This document shows, in pieces, positions 24,306-35,560 of a DNA stretch of 38,953 bases. The stretch's first letter is position 1; each line of letters opens with the position of its first letter. The DNA is from Sperchopsis tessellata. Taxonomy: Eukaryota > Arthropoda > Insecta > Coleoptera > Hydrophilidae. The notes below the pieces were generated by a model that was given only the letters and a program-made list of their open reading frames with translations, was not told the origin of the DNA and ran no database searches. The position numbers and the translations under genes were made by a program. The DNA lies in NCBI GenBank assembly GCA_033557685.1, contig JAWQRN010000098.1, forward strand, positions 1 to 38,953, written 5' to 3'.

Positions 24306-26931
24306 CTACCTCCCGTTAGCACTAGCAGCATTGTCTATACACTCTTCTGTTATCATATCGTTTTCCACACTTTCCATGGTTGATGTTGAAGGTATGACAG
24401 CTGGTGAAAATGAGGTGGCAGGGGTAGAATCAGTAATTTCATTTGAGGTAGCAAGGTCTTCACTAGGGGCAGGGCCAGCGTTCATCAGTGCATCCTCACT
24501 TATACAACTTGAGCAAAATGATGATGGAGTTGATATAGGTGGACCAGGTTCATCAGAATATGCTGTAAATTCAAATAATTAATACTATTGATTATGTACT
24601 TCGTAAAACTGCATATTGAAGAAAAAATATATGAAAAAATTACTGTATTTAACCCTTTCTGTTCCGGTGATGTTATATGGCATTATGACAATAATACAGG
24701 TTTCTGTAGAAAAGATTTGAACTCTGTAATACTGTAGTCAAACTGCATAGATGGCATTGCATACTACTTGAACAGAATTGGGAGCGAGTATAACCAAGCA
24801 AAAAATATATTCACAAGATTCTTTTTTTATATAAAAGCACAGTAAATTTTTACCTGAATTATTTACTTATTTACATATTTATTTATTTATTTACACTACT
24901 CAACATTTAACAATTAAAATGTAGGAATAACAACATGCTGTTGCTTTAACAAAAAATATAGTAATTCATAAAACTACCTAGGTACTACTCTATCTTAGAT
25001 CCAAGATACTGGTTGCAAAAATATCAATCCGATCCTATACCACATGAAAACTGTTACACACTCGATGTTGGGGAGAACCTATCAAAAGATTTGATCTTGC
25101 CCTATCAAGGAAGAATGTCCTATAAGTTCTAGTTGCCAAGCTAGGGACAAGAAAACAAATTGAAGAAAGAAATTTGGGATCATCAATAAGGAAGTTGACA
25201 ACCTTGAAAAGAAACGTCACTTCAGCAGTACTATGACGAGAGGAGAGAGAGAGAACAAATGCGAAGATTCCAGCAGAATATTATGGGGAAACCCCTGAGT
25301 GGGATAAAACCCAAATCGCTAAAAATACAAATATTTCAATAATCATCTCTGTACGGACTCCAAGATGTATATATATTGTTGACTGAGAGGAGACCAAATA
25401 ATAGAACAATACACAAGTTTAGAGCGGACAAAAGTGATAAACAGTACATTCAACGAAAGAGGGTCCACAAATTGACTGCCAGTTCTTATAACAAAACCAA
25501 GGCATAGAAGCTGAAGATATCTCGAGAATGTATGGGTAGAAAATCAGTCCTCCATGAAAAATCACACCAAGACCCTTCATAGAATCAATCAGATCCAAGA
25601 TAGTACCATTGACATTGTAGGGAAATTTAATGGCAGTACGTTTACGAGTTAACTCATAACTTTACATTTCTTAACATTAAGTAGTATAAGATATACGATT
25701 TAAATAAGCCGTCCTGTTAGCTCACTGGCTAAGTACTAGGCTACTAAGCATGGAGTTTCGAATTCGAGACCCAGAGGTGGCGGCTTTTTGTGATTAGGGA
25801 AAAGTCTTTATGGTGCTCGTCTTCCTAGGACATAAAGCTGTGGGTACCGTGTATTGTAGATGAATGAAGACCACGTGCACTTAAAAAAAAAACAATTCCA
25901 GTTGAACACTTGATGTGGCAAAATTCGTGTGGGAGCACAATTCCTGGTGTTGGTGATTAGCCATAGCAGTGGAAGTAGGCCAATGTTATATAAACAAAAA
26001 AATTGTAAAAATAAAATATGTTTTCTTTCTAATGAATTCATGTGGAATCAACGCACAAAAATTTGTTTACAAAGTTATATATCACTCAATACAATATCTG
26101 GCTAAATTCTAAGAAAATTAATTTTTAATAAAATTTAAATATTTCGGTGACAGAAAGGGTTATGTTTTACAATATTATAATAATAATAACAGGTTTCAAT
26201 CAATTAGGTCATTGTTAAACTGATTTTAAAAATATTAACAAACCTCAATCGTCAATTTATTACTTACCAATTGAATGATTTAAAAGATATATTAACATTA
26301 AATTTTAAGTACTTTTTCTGTTAATTTTGGGATATAAGTTATGGAAGCAAATAATCTAAGGTCTGATTTTGTGGTTTCTGAAATAACATTTAATGAAAGT
26401 TTCTATTTAGACATAAAAACAACAATCAAGTCAATACTAGTAAATCAGAAAACAGAGAGTATACCTACAATACACTACCAATTAATCCCCCCAACATCAC
26501 TGTGTAATATATAACAAGTTCGTCAATAGTTTTAATTTCAGATTTAAAATCATGTAATAGATTTAAACTTATCATTATAAAAAATGCGATATTTGTATTA
26601 AAACTTAAATGTTTTTTCTTTAATATTAAAACGACTTACATGTATCTATACTATCTTCATCATCATCTTCAGTGTCAAACTGGGAGTCCAAATTTCCTAA
26701 CCCTGCAATGAAACCCGCAAGGTCATGTCCCATCGGGTGAAAATCATCATCATCATCGTCTTCGCCACCATCATCTATGTTATTGACCTCAACTTCGTCG
26801 GCAGCATCGTACATTTCAAAATTAACACCCTGGAGACCGTCATCTTCGTCTTCCGAGTAAACCCCAATTTCATCATCATCGAATTCGATTTTATTTGGGC
26901 TGCCTATGAAGTCTTTACCCAAAAATCCCAT
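24306..26931 (-). CDS. Short highly acidic protein, unknown function
   Basis: Two minus-strand exons: 26931-26640 (ATG in context AATCAAAATGGG) and 24562-24306 (stop TAG), joined by a phase-1 GT-AG intron (donor GTAAGTCG, acceptor TTTACAG) of about 2.1 kb; 182 aa. Residues 1-97 are very acidic (DDDEIGVYSEDEDDG, GGEDDDDDDFHPMGHD, TEDDDEDSIDT) with a hydrophobic patch AGFIAGLGNL. Residues 98-182 are Ser/Thr/Pro-rich and look disordered. There is no signal peptide, membrane segment or known domain, so a nuclear or cytosolic protein-binding role is a guess. The open frame, splice signals and codon use support a real gene; transcript data would settle it. The intron carries a LINE fragment and a SINE. 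It lies downstream of the RRM gene on the same strand. Confidence 0.6.
24880..24898. repeat. (TTTA)n simple repeat
   Basis: Short TTTA run in the intron of the acidic-protein gene. Confidence 0.6.
25030..25680 (-). mobile_element. Jockey/CR1-group LINE ORF2 C-terminal remnant
   Basis: The minus strand encodes KSLGVIF-like block EGLGVIFHGGLIFYPYILEI, then WFCYKNWQSI, FCPL and YYLVSSQ remnants of the RT thumb. Then comes FLIDDPKFLSSICFLVPSLA and the usual C-terminal R-x-x-x-N-x-L-x-x-S-P-x-x-R-x-C-N pattern (25035-25220). It is in the intron of the acidic-protein gene and contains stops. Confidence 0.65.
25708..26003 (+). mobile_element. tRNA-derived SINE, copy 2
   Basis: Same family as 23461-23740 in opposite orientation: head GCCGTCCTGTTAGCTCACTG, B box GAATTCGAGACC, shared body (AAAGTCTTTATGGTGCTCGT, GATTAGCCATAGCAG), end GGCCAATGTTATATAAACAA. 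It sits in the intron of the acidic-protein gene. An internal A run (25881-25891) is an expansion. Confidence 0.85.
26004..26630. other. Intron sequence of the acidic-protein gene, nothing recognised
   Basis: AT-rich DNA between SINE copy 2 and the exon 1 donor at 26639. No repeat or coding similarity noticed. Confidence 0.4.
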
Positions 26932-27281
26932 TTTGATTGTGCAAGTGCAGGATTAAAACTAGTGGAATGACAAACTGAAAACGAAAAGAAAACTAAACTA
27001 AAAAGAAACTAATTTATGTCCAAAATTTTGAGGTCACCAAAAAAGTAAAGGAAGTAACTCAACTGATACTTGCAGTTTAAAATAGCACAGATAAAAAAAC
27101 AAATAGAACTCAGCAATACTATATGGCCTATCTCATTCAGAATAATGCACATGAACAAAAACAAATAGTTGAACACCTAATCAAATTGTGATTAACAGTT
27201 TTCAACTACTCAACTTCAACTGAAACTTTAACCACCATTTATAGTTTACACACCTGTTTATTTTTATGAATAGATTAAAAT

Positions 27282-27846
27282 TTAGTTGGGCTTTTCTTGC
27301 TTCTCCTCCTTCTTTAACAACAATTCCGTAGGTGGAGCAACAGAGCCTTTAGAAAACTTGGTTTTCTTCGAAGATCGAGCCTCTTCGCTGAAAGGTCCAA
27401 TAAAGATTTTCTTTCCGTCAATCTTGTGCCCCTTCAGGTCTTTGCGGAAGTCCTCTAAGTCTTTGGATGTTTCAAAGTGGACAATGCACCAACGACGTGA
27501 TTTCTAAAACATTATAATCATTGGAAACATATTCTGAAAATTGCCTTTTATAATGCTGCAAGAGTATAAATTTATTAAGTATAATTATAATAAGGAATAA
27601 CAACATACCTGCCTTGGCAATTGGACTCTCTTTACAGTTGGGTGTAATTCTTTTATTTGAAGTTCTTCCTTGATCTTCACTGGTAACCTTACATACAACT
27701 TCAAGGCATTATCAGTATCATAACTGTAAAAGAAAAACCAAAAACAATTAGCATGATATTAACCGGGAAACGATTTAATGAAATACACAAGTGAACTAAC
27801 CTAACCTCAGATGTTGGCAAGTTCGCGACAAAAATAAACCGAGTGA
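27282..27846 (-). CDS. Small RRM RNA-binding protein (5' end unresolved)
   Basis: Minus-strand exons read 27723-27609 and 27503-27282 with in-phase GT-AG sites and stop TAA at 27282-27284. An AATAAA lies about 20 nt past the stop (complement of 27257-27262). The peptide shows one RRM: beta-1/RNP2 ALKLYVRLP, RNP1-like SRRWCIVHF, helix 2 TSKDLEDFRKDLKGH, and beta-4 GKKIFIGPF. A short basic tail follows (RSSKKTKF, then KKEEKQEKPN). An upstream exon about 27846-27801 (RFIFVANLPTSEV) fits the phase through a donor at 27800, but no start codon is found for it, so the true 5' exon is missing from this model. The visible product is about 125 aa. RRM architecture is secure; the specific orthologue is not recognised. 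Confidence 0.65.
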
Positions 27847-28710
27847 CTAAGAACAAACGTGGTTGGATTGCACGCTGTTACTCAATTTTGCGAAACGAGA
27901 ATTTTTCAACAGGCTCTAGTAAAAATAAGAGAACCAGTTGATGCAGGATGATATAAATGCCAAAATGATACGTACCCCATAATTGTCAAAACTTTTCTGG
28001 AAAAAACTGAAGATTGCAGCAGGCATGTACTTCTCATTTGCAACGTAGTTATGCGTACCCAGTTTGTTTGTATCATGTAGCGACTGCAGGTTCTATCAGG
28101 GGCGGGCAATTCAAATCTATAACTTAAAAAGTCGATGCAACATTTTGTAATTTTATTACATTGCCTATTTATTTTTTCAGATAATGCACATCTAATCTAA
28201 TATTATCTGTTGGGTATGCGTATGCATAGCGTTTTCCGCAAACGCTAATATTAAAGATAGATGTAAAAACGTTTGATAACTTGTCCAGGAAATAACCTTG
28301 TGTTGGCTGATTTTTGTACCAACTTTTTGTCCACCGTTGCAGGGGACATTATCAAGACATGTAGTTCTTAAAAGCGCTAAGTGTAAAGTACTGATATGTA
28401 GCTCTCAAAGGTACTCTATGACTAGTACTTTGAAAAGCTATATGATATTATTTCCGTACAATTTGGGTATTTCATCAACCAAAACTGTCAAATCAGTTTA
28501 AATCTGACTTTTAAGAGTCAATTTGAAGTTTCTTTTCAATATGACAAATAGAAATTTCAAACTCTTGCCATTTACATATTTGAATGAACAGCAAAATATT
28601 GGACAGTGTTTTCGGCTAATAAGGTGATTGTTTTGGTAAAAAGTTTCTGGAAAAAAGAATTAAATAAGGATATACAGCAGAACTGAAGTCAGAGAAGATA
28701 TCGGTTAGAT
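27847..28710. promoter_or_regulatory. Head-to-head intergenic region between RRM and nucleotidase genes
   Basis: The two genes are transcribed away from this roughly 0.86-kb segment, so it should contain both start regions and the missing 5' exon of the RRM gene. No TATA or initiator can be assigned confidently. It includes one copy of the hammerhead-like repeat (28325-28392). Confidence 0.35.
28325..28392 (-). repeat. Single copy of the hammerhead-like repeat
   Basis: On the minus strand it aligns to 5763-5820 and 5941-6000: CTTTTAAGAACTACATG-like start, CTTGATAATGTCCCC, CAACGGTGGACAAAAAG. The GAAA of the core is AAAA here. Confidence 0.75.
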
Positions 28711-31700
28711 GTGAAAGTTATGATTGCACTTTGTCGGAGAAATAGGAACGCTTGTCTAGGCATTGGTTCCTTTTTAGTTCTTTCAGCTGTGGCTGTTCTG
28801 ACAACTTTAGCTTTTTGGAAATTTGATGCTGGCATAGTTCTCCAGGTTTCATTGGTCCACGTCAATGATATGCATGCCAGGTACTTTTTTCAAACGTTTC
28901 AACTAAATCAAATTTATTAAAAACTCAAAAATAAAAGATAATACATAAAAAACTTAACGTCCAATTTAATTTAACTAAATTCACCAAAATTCACAAGCTC
29001 TATATCGAACTCATAAAGTGCTACTTCAATAAAATGTTTTTTTGAATCATCCTATATTTAGATGCTTTCAGTTAATAAATTGTACAGTTGAACTGGAACA
29101 ACTCTATATCTTGAATGTTTTAATTTATGAAAGGGTATTCTAATATCATTAGAGTGTTTGGTATAGTGATTATGCAGTTCATTATGGTTCGTAAAATGTT
29201 GCTTACCACTATATACTTTTGACAATTTTTTGAGCATATAACAAGCAGGAAGAATCGATATTTAATATTTTCTGTCTTACAGTGAGTGTCAAATGGAAAA
29301 TTCCCCCAGACTTGTCATAGGGCATGATTCTGTGAAACATGGCATGATAGGATATTTTCACAGTCTGTGGTCCCATTATCTAAGCCACCTTTTTGACTGC
29401 ATATATCCCAGATACCAGTTGACTGCAGAGATTCTCTATGTAAGCAGGGTATCGAAGTAGACTTCAAGAAATTTTTTTGTCTGGTGATATTCGAACTTCT
29501 TGATGATATAAAACAGAGGTGTTTGGTCTTTCCATCATTTTGGGTAAGCTCTTTGAACACAAATCAGTGCGAAACAGCAGATCACACCTTGCTCCCATTC
29601 AAAACCAGACCTTTTGGATTTTTATAGGTGATGTAAAGAACAAAAAACAAGGACACTTTTGTTTTGGTCCGTCTGAACCACTTGCTTTCTGTTCCTGAAG
29701 TAGAACCTTAAAAGTTTGTTTGGTAGTCCTCTATTGTTATAGTAATTTAGTTTGTTCAGAAGGATGTCATATCAAAAACAATTAAAAACTTTGTTCGATC
29801 ACAAAAATAAGCTATTTGTTTCTTTTTACATTATCACAATAGTTGTTGTAAAACTTGCTATAATTCGTATAATAGGTAATTTGATTCGCATTTGCTGCCT
29901 TGAGATTGTATAGGAATACTTTTTGTTTTGTTTGTTTTAATGGAAATTTTTTTTTCTAAATGCTTCATTTTGCATTCGCGCATCTTTATTTATATATATA
30001 AGACATCCATGCCAGCTTTAGTAAAAAATTTAAGTAACAAATACATAAAGTGATTAATTACAGAACAATTAGGCCAATTGCAATGAGCCACATGAGAGTG
30101 CTGACAACTTACGAGTTCTGTAATGACACTTTACGTACCTGTTTCGTATGCTATTTTATGTATGACCATAAGAAAAATATTTAGGGAAATCTACTTTATT
30201 CAAAATAAAATTTCATCTGCGAAATCAACTTACCGCTTTATGGTTTTTGAGTTGTTTGCCATAGAAACAGAGTCTCAAAGTTCTGACATTTTATGATGTT
30301 GTTCTTAAAGGAAAAAGACATTTGAGAGTCATTCCATTGTTTCCACCTCTACCTCTAAAATCTCAATAACAGGAATAAATATTTCTAAGATGAAGATAAA
30401 TGCATTGGTTATGGATCTTAGCAGTGTGTGCCACAGGAGACAAATTGATAGGATTAGGAATTCATAGGTGTCGAATGAATATGCTGTGAAGGATAGTGTG
30501 ATGGACCGCAAGGAGAAGAGGGTGATATGGAGGGTGGAAGAGGTGCAGTTAGGCATGGGAAAAAATTGCTAAGTAGTGTTGGTGAGATTATGAAAAGTTA
30601 ACAAGTAAAAAGTAAAAAAACCGGAAAGACATGGAGTTAGTAGAAACTAAAAAAGTTTGTGAGGGTAGGGATTAGTAAGAGCATATAGTAATATGTACTT
30701 ATAGTGATACCTTCTTTGATGGTTTGGAAATAATAATGACTATGTAGGTTCTTAGAAGTAACTACACAAGCATTTAGTATTCATTATTTCATGATTTTAG
30801 TGTCTGCTTATTTCATTTACAGGTTTGATGAAACAAGTTGGATTTCTACCACCTGCAAAATGCAACCCTGCATTGGAGGTATGGCCAGACTTTACCATGT
30901 GGTACAGACTTTACAGAATCAGAAAAACTTTATCTTACTGAATGCAGGTGATGCTTTTCAAGGCACACCTTATTATAGCTTGTTCAAGTGGAATATCACC
31001 CAGTATTTCTTGAATATGTTTCCATTTGATGCACATGTAAGTTATAAGTGAACTTAGTGTAATTTACAGGTCTTCGAGGTTAATTTATTATAGTTCTTGG
31101 AATAAAATTGAATAACTTCTATTAATGCTTTTTCAGAAGTAAAATGCTTTTCTCAAAAAAGCATTTTGAGGATTTTAAATATAAAAGTCTATCAGGATTA
31201 AAGGTGCATACTGTAATTCTATGAATCCACAGTCTTTGATTATCTGCTGGACTTTTTTCGCTTTATGTACCTTATGTCGTGCAGTAATAAATTCTTCTGT
31301 CAATAAAATGCGTCCGTTTTTTATCAATGTAGAATTCAGTTTATTTGTAGTAGATGTTTAGGCATATATTTGATAAGCATAACTCTTCCAGCATCTCAGA
31401 AAACCAAGTATATTATTTTTAGATATATATAATAATACACCTTCAAATAATCGTCTTCAAACACTTTTATATAAAACACCATTTCATAGAATCTCTAGAA
31501 GTTTCACACAAGTTTATATGATAGTGTCCTGTAGCATGGTAATTATTTGGCAATCCTTATTTGTAGTCTTATTTTTTTTATTCACAAGTTTCTTAGACCT
31601 TAGGTGTCCACGAGTTTGACGACAAATTGGAAGGTGTTATCCCATTTATAAAAAGTCTTAAAGCCCCTGTCGTTGTTTGTAACATAGACAATTCTGAAGA

Positions 31701-34700
31701 GCCTCTATTTCAAAACATTTACAATAAAAGTATTATTATAGAAAGGGACAAAAAGAAGATTGGAATTATTGGAGTACTTCTCGCTAATGTACAAGTAAGT
31801 ACGACAGGTTTAACTATGAAAAAAAGATACAACGATCACTTAACTTATTTGCAAAAGCCTTAACTCTTTGATGCATGATCTCAATTAATAATAATTGATA
31901 TACAATCATGGGCCTTTATATATGAAATATTTAGATAATGAAATAAATATCATTTCTCGTTTTGGTGTGGTATTGGTATATATATCGATTCTGAATATCT
32001 TCTCTAAGAACTTATGCATTATGTAGATATAGCAAATGCCGCTAAATGTATTCTCATAATGACTCGGTGTTTTTGATAACAATAACTGATTAATAATAAT
32101 ATTAAAGTTTTTTAAATAAAAGTAAAAATAAATGGATAAATATATTAATCAATAAAGTATCAAACCTAAAATTAAACAACATTCTTACAATAAAATTTGA
32201 AAATAATGTTATTCTATATACAAAAAGAAAATTAAAAAAAAGGCAGTTAGAATTTGAATGTTGTTTCCAGGTGGAAACCGTGTAGAGGCTCTGACAAATG
32301 CCGACGTTTCGTCCATTGTAGCAAGGGATATTTTCAAGGCAAGTGATGTTACTTCAATGCATGAATTCAGTGCAGTGAATTCATTCAGTGAAGTAACATC
32401 ACTCGCCTTAAAATGTCCCTTGCAACAATGGACGAAATATCAGCACTTGTCAGAGTCTCTGCACGGTTTCCACCCAGAAACAACATTCATCAGATAATAA
32501 CCATGGAACTCTATTACATTCATCATTTTGAGTTATTTGATGGTTGTGGAGTAGATTATTTATAAAAACTTCATATGTATAATGCTTTTGACAATTACAG
32601 GACCTGGGCTGTACACCACATCATAAAACTTTTAAAGCTTTCCTCATTTCGCTATATGTTAGAGGTAGCATGTTTCTACAATATCTGCTTCTTCCTGTTG
32701 CTGTTCATCTTCAATTTACGAAGTTGAAGACATAATACTTTTACAAATATTGTCTTCTATTTGATTATCTGCAATATTAATGTTGTCGTTAATTACCATT
32801 CATTCTTTAAACCCATTTGTCATCATGTCAGACAGCTGAATTTGTAAATGTTAATCTCCAATATCACCTTCTATTTCAACACGATTTCTTAAAATTTTAC
32901 ACAAAAGTGGTTTCGAAATTATTAATTGTACTCCTGCATTCTGCTGGCTTATTTTCACCAATTTATCATACCGTTTTAGAAAGTACATTTTTTCTTTTTA
33001 GCCAAGATCATGTCTCTTTCTTGTGTCCATTATTGCAGAGGGTTACAATTGAACTTAGTTATCATCAAATCAACAAGTGGTGGCTACTAGACACATATGC
33101 ATTGGCAAGGGATATCCAGACGCCCGTCTTTCCTTTTCTGCTCTTCCTTTGCAAAATCTTCACAGACCTTCCATTTTGATTTCGAAAACATTTTACTTTC
33201 CCATAATCAAGACCAAGAATTCTTCAACTACACTTATGGTGTAAATAATTTGTTTTCTGAACTCGTTCATAAGGTCCACAATTTCCACTCTAGAGTCTTG
33301 AATACTTTGAACGTAATTTTCTTTTAGAGCCTCATATATTCAGACCCATTTACTTTTGATTTTAAACTTGCCAGGAATACTATTATCTGTGTTGAATACA
33401 TCATTGGAAGTTTCCATCTCCCCGTCTAATAGCATTAGATTTGATTGTAGCAAGCTCTTCAAAACTTCTCTCTCTCTTTCACATAAATCATCTAATATTC
33501 TGCTTTATTGTTTTTATAAGAAGTATCTCTGACAATAACCTTCTGCTTTCCAAAGCTGACAAAGGCTCATGTTTTATCTTAGGTAAATCTAACTTTTCCC
33601 GCAAAGGTGAAAATTTTTTTTAAGACAATTCCAAAAAATTCTTCAGAACCCCTCTAATAGTTTCTTGCAGTCCTTCCGTTCAGTCATAGACCACTATGAA
33701 GTTATCCTGTTTTTTAACCGCTGTTCAATGAACCCATCTACGTCTAGACTTGCGACATCTCCAAAATTAATAAAGATGGCATTCTGATGAGACCATATAC
33801 TATTATGCGCACAGGATGATTATTTATATTGGTGGAAAGTACAAGAAAGTTTTTCACCGCCTTTGATGTGCAAATCACCATTGAATTCTCCCAGAAACTT
33901 CTTCTATGGTCAACAAAAATCTTCTTATGGCTCAGTTTCAAGTATTATAGATTGTTTATAAATTACTTAATACAAAATTTCTTCACTCGAACCTAGACGT
34001 AATAAAAAAGATGACAGTACTAAAATATTTTTTTCTAGAAGCAACTTTGATGTACTAACAATTGTTTTAGGAGCAAGCTCAAACAGAGCACTTGAGGTTC
34101 CGAGATGAGATTAACTCGATGAATGAAGAGGCCGAAAGGTTGGTGACTGAAGAAGATGTTTTTACAATATTCGTGCTTTCCCACTGTGGTTACAAGGTTG
34201 AACAACAAATGGCTATGAACGCTCATTCAAAAATAACAGTCATAATTGGTGGACATTCTCATACCCTTCTTTACATAGGTAAGGTGAAGTATATAAAATG
34301 TAGCTTCCTTGATGTGCTGCCTATGTGCGGTGCACACCCTGCACGTGGCAGGCTAGCCTCTAATATTCACTTTTTCCATGGATTAGTAAATTTTTGAAGA
34401 AAAGAGGAAAATTTCATGACTGACTTGATTTTGGCAAGTAACAGAATGTGACAAAATGATTATTAAGTGACATTATTGTGGAAATTTATGTTAAAAATGT
34501 GATGACATGGAAATAATGTACCTTAAACTCGTTAAAATCAAGGCAATCTTGAAAACACTTTTAATTTCCATAATAAATTATCTGATTTATCTCAATACCT
34601 TATCAATCAATAATATTAGCCTTCATAAATAAAATTATTTATGCAAGTTTCTATATTATTATTCTTGGAAAAGATGCATTTTTCGTTAAAATCCATGCAC

Positions 34701-35264
34701 TAACAGTTTCAAATGAATGAGGAAATTGAATTTTCTAAAATTTTATTGTATGATTTTTGTAGATACACCACCTACTAATGATACAGTTGATGGTGACTAT
34801 CCAACTGTTATTGAGCAAGTTGATGGTGACAAAGTTTTGGTTATTCAAGCTGATGCCTATACAAGGTATATTGGCAACATAAGTTTGTCCTTTGATGAAA
34901 AAGGTAGGCTGGCAAAGTGGGAAGGTTTGCCAATATTTTTAGACTTCGATGTTGATCAAGGTAAGTACATATTTATAATATAAGTTTAAATAAATACGTA
35001 TTATTTTACTTAAGATAAAACAAAAATATTTCTTAGATCTTGCCTTATAAAACATTCAACTTTCAGAGCTTGGTACAGATGACTTAAATTTTGTCTTTAA
35101 TTTTAGAACAGAATATATTGAATGAATTGGAACCTTGGAAAAACATTGTAGAAGGAAAAGGGAGTAAAGTTTTAGGTATATCTGAAGTGAATTTAGTCGA
35201 GAAGGGATGTTTCACAGGCGAATGTAACATTGGTAATTTCTTTGCTGACGCCATGTTGAAAGCA
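28711..35264 (+). CDS. 5'-nucleotidase/apyrase family protein (partial, C-terminal exons not found)
   Basis: Six exons with GT-AG sites and matching phases: 28711-28880, 30823-31036, 31597-31794, 34071-34278, 34763-34960, 35107-35264; 382 aa readable. The N-terminus has basic residues then a hydrophobic segment (about residues 16-45), a signal peptide or signal anchor. The metallophosphoesterase domain follows: HVNDMHARF (split by intron 1), CIGGMARL, NAGDAFQGTPYY, TLGVHEFDD, VLSHCGY and IIGGHSHTLLY. The linker and start of the substrate-binding domain follow (YPTVIEQ, LNELEPWKNIVEG, GECNIGNFFADAML). Family members hydrolyse extracellular nucleotides. The metal-ligand Asn of GNHEFD is Val here, which casts doubt on catalysis. 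A normal member is about 550 aa; the last third, with the nucleotide-stacking residues, is not seen before the window ends and the 3' flank is filled with transposons. The gene either continues outside or is truncated. Confidence 0.88.
28881..30822. other. Intron 1 of the nucleotidase-like gene
   Basis: At 29290-29640 both strands hold imperfect open stretches that look like a decayed coding fragment, but I cannot name a family. A stretch at 30500-30600 resembles 23935-24045 (shared GCAGTTAGGC...GGGAAAAAA...TAGTGTT), probably an unnamed repeat. Confidence 0.4.
31795..34070. other. Intron 3 of the nucleotidase-like gene
   Basis: Contains the palindrome at 32255-32489. At 32600-33960 the minus strand has long imperfect open frames (for example 33744-33941) that read like an ancient mobile-element coding region, family not recognised. 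Confidence 0.4.
32255..32489. repeat. Near-perfect 235-bp palindrome with two hammerhead-like cores
   Basis: Left arm about 32255-32372 and right arm about 32373-32489 are reverse complements with few mismatches and almost no loop. Both ends carry TGAATGTTGTTTC and GGTGGAAACCGTG. Each arm contains the TTTCGTCCATTG block (GGACGAAA at 32430-32437 on plus; complement 32307-32314). Intron 3 of the nucleotidase-like gene. Confidence 0.85.
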
Positions 35265-35560
35265 GTGAGCTCTTTTTCAAATCTAATTATTCAAAACATG
35301 CTATCTTAATAGACACATATGTTACAATTAAAATGTAAACTTGGATTGTTTTTAATCCAATTAGCTAGAAATATCTAAACAGTTTAAATACTAGCCAACA
35401 TACTAGTTATTTTGTCATTTCTGGAATAAAAGATTTAATATTATTCAAATGAAAATAGCTATTTTATAAACTAATCAAGAATATTGGCTAATATATTTAC
35501 TTTAATTATTAATGTAAGGTTATTATGTAAGGTAATCATCTATAAACCAACTAAATACGT
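35265..35560. other. Sequence after the last nucleotidase exon, nothing recognised
   Basis: Starts with the donor GTGAGC. AT-rich; no further nucleotidase exon seen here or to the window end. Confidence 0.45.

Noticed and set aside
26725..26970. Plus-strand ORF opposite the acidic exon
   Set aside because: It is the antisense shadow of Asp-codon runs (ATC repeats reading as Ile).
31795..31863. Read-through of nucleotidase exon 3 (VSTTGLTM)
   Set aside because: The sequence vaguely resembles the family, but a strong GTAAGT donor at 31795 is in phase with the exon at 34071.
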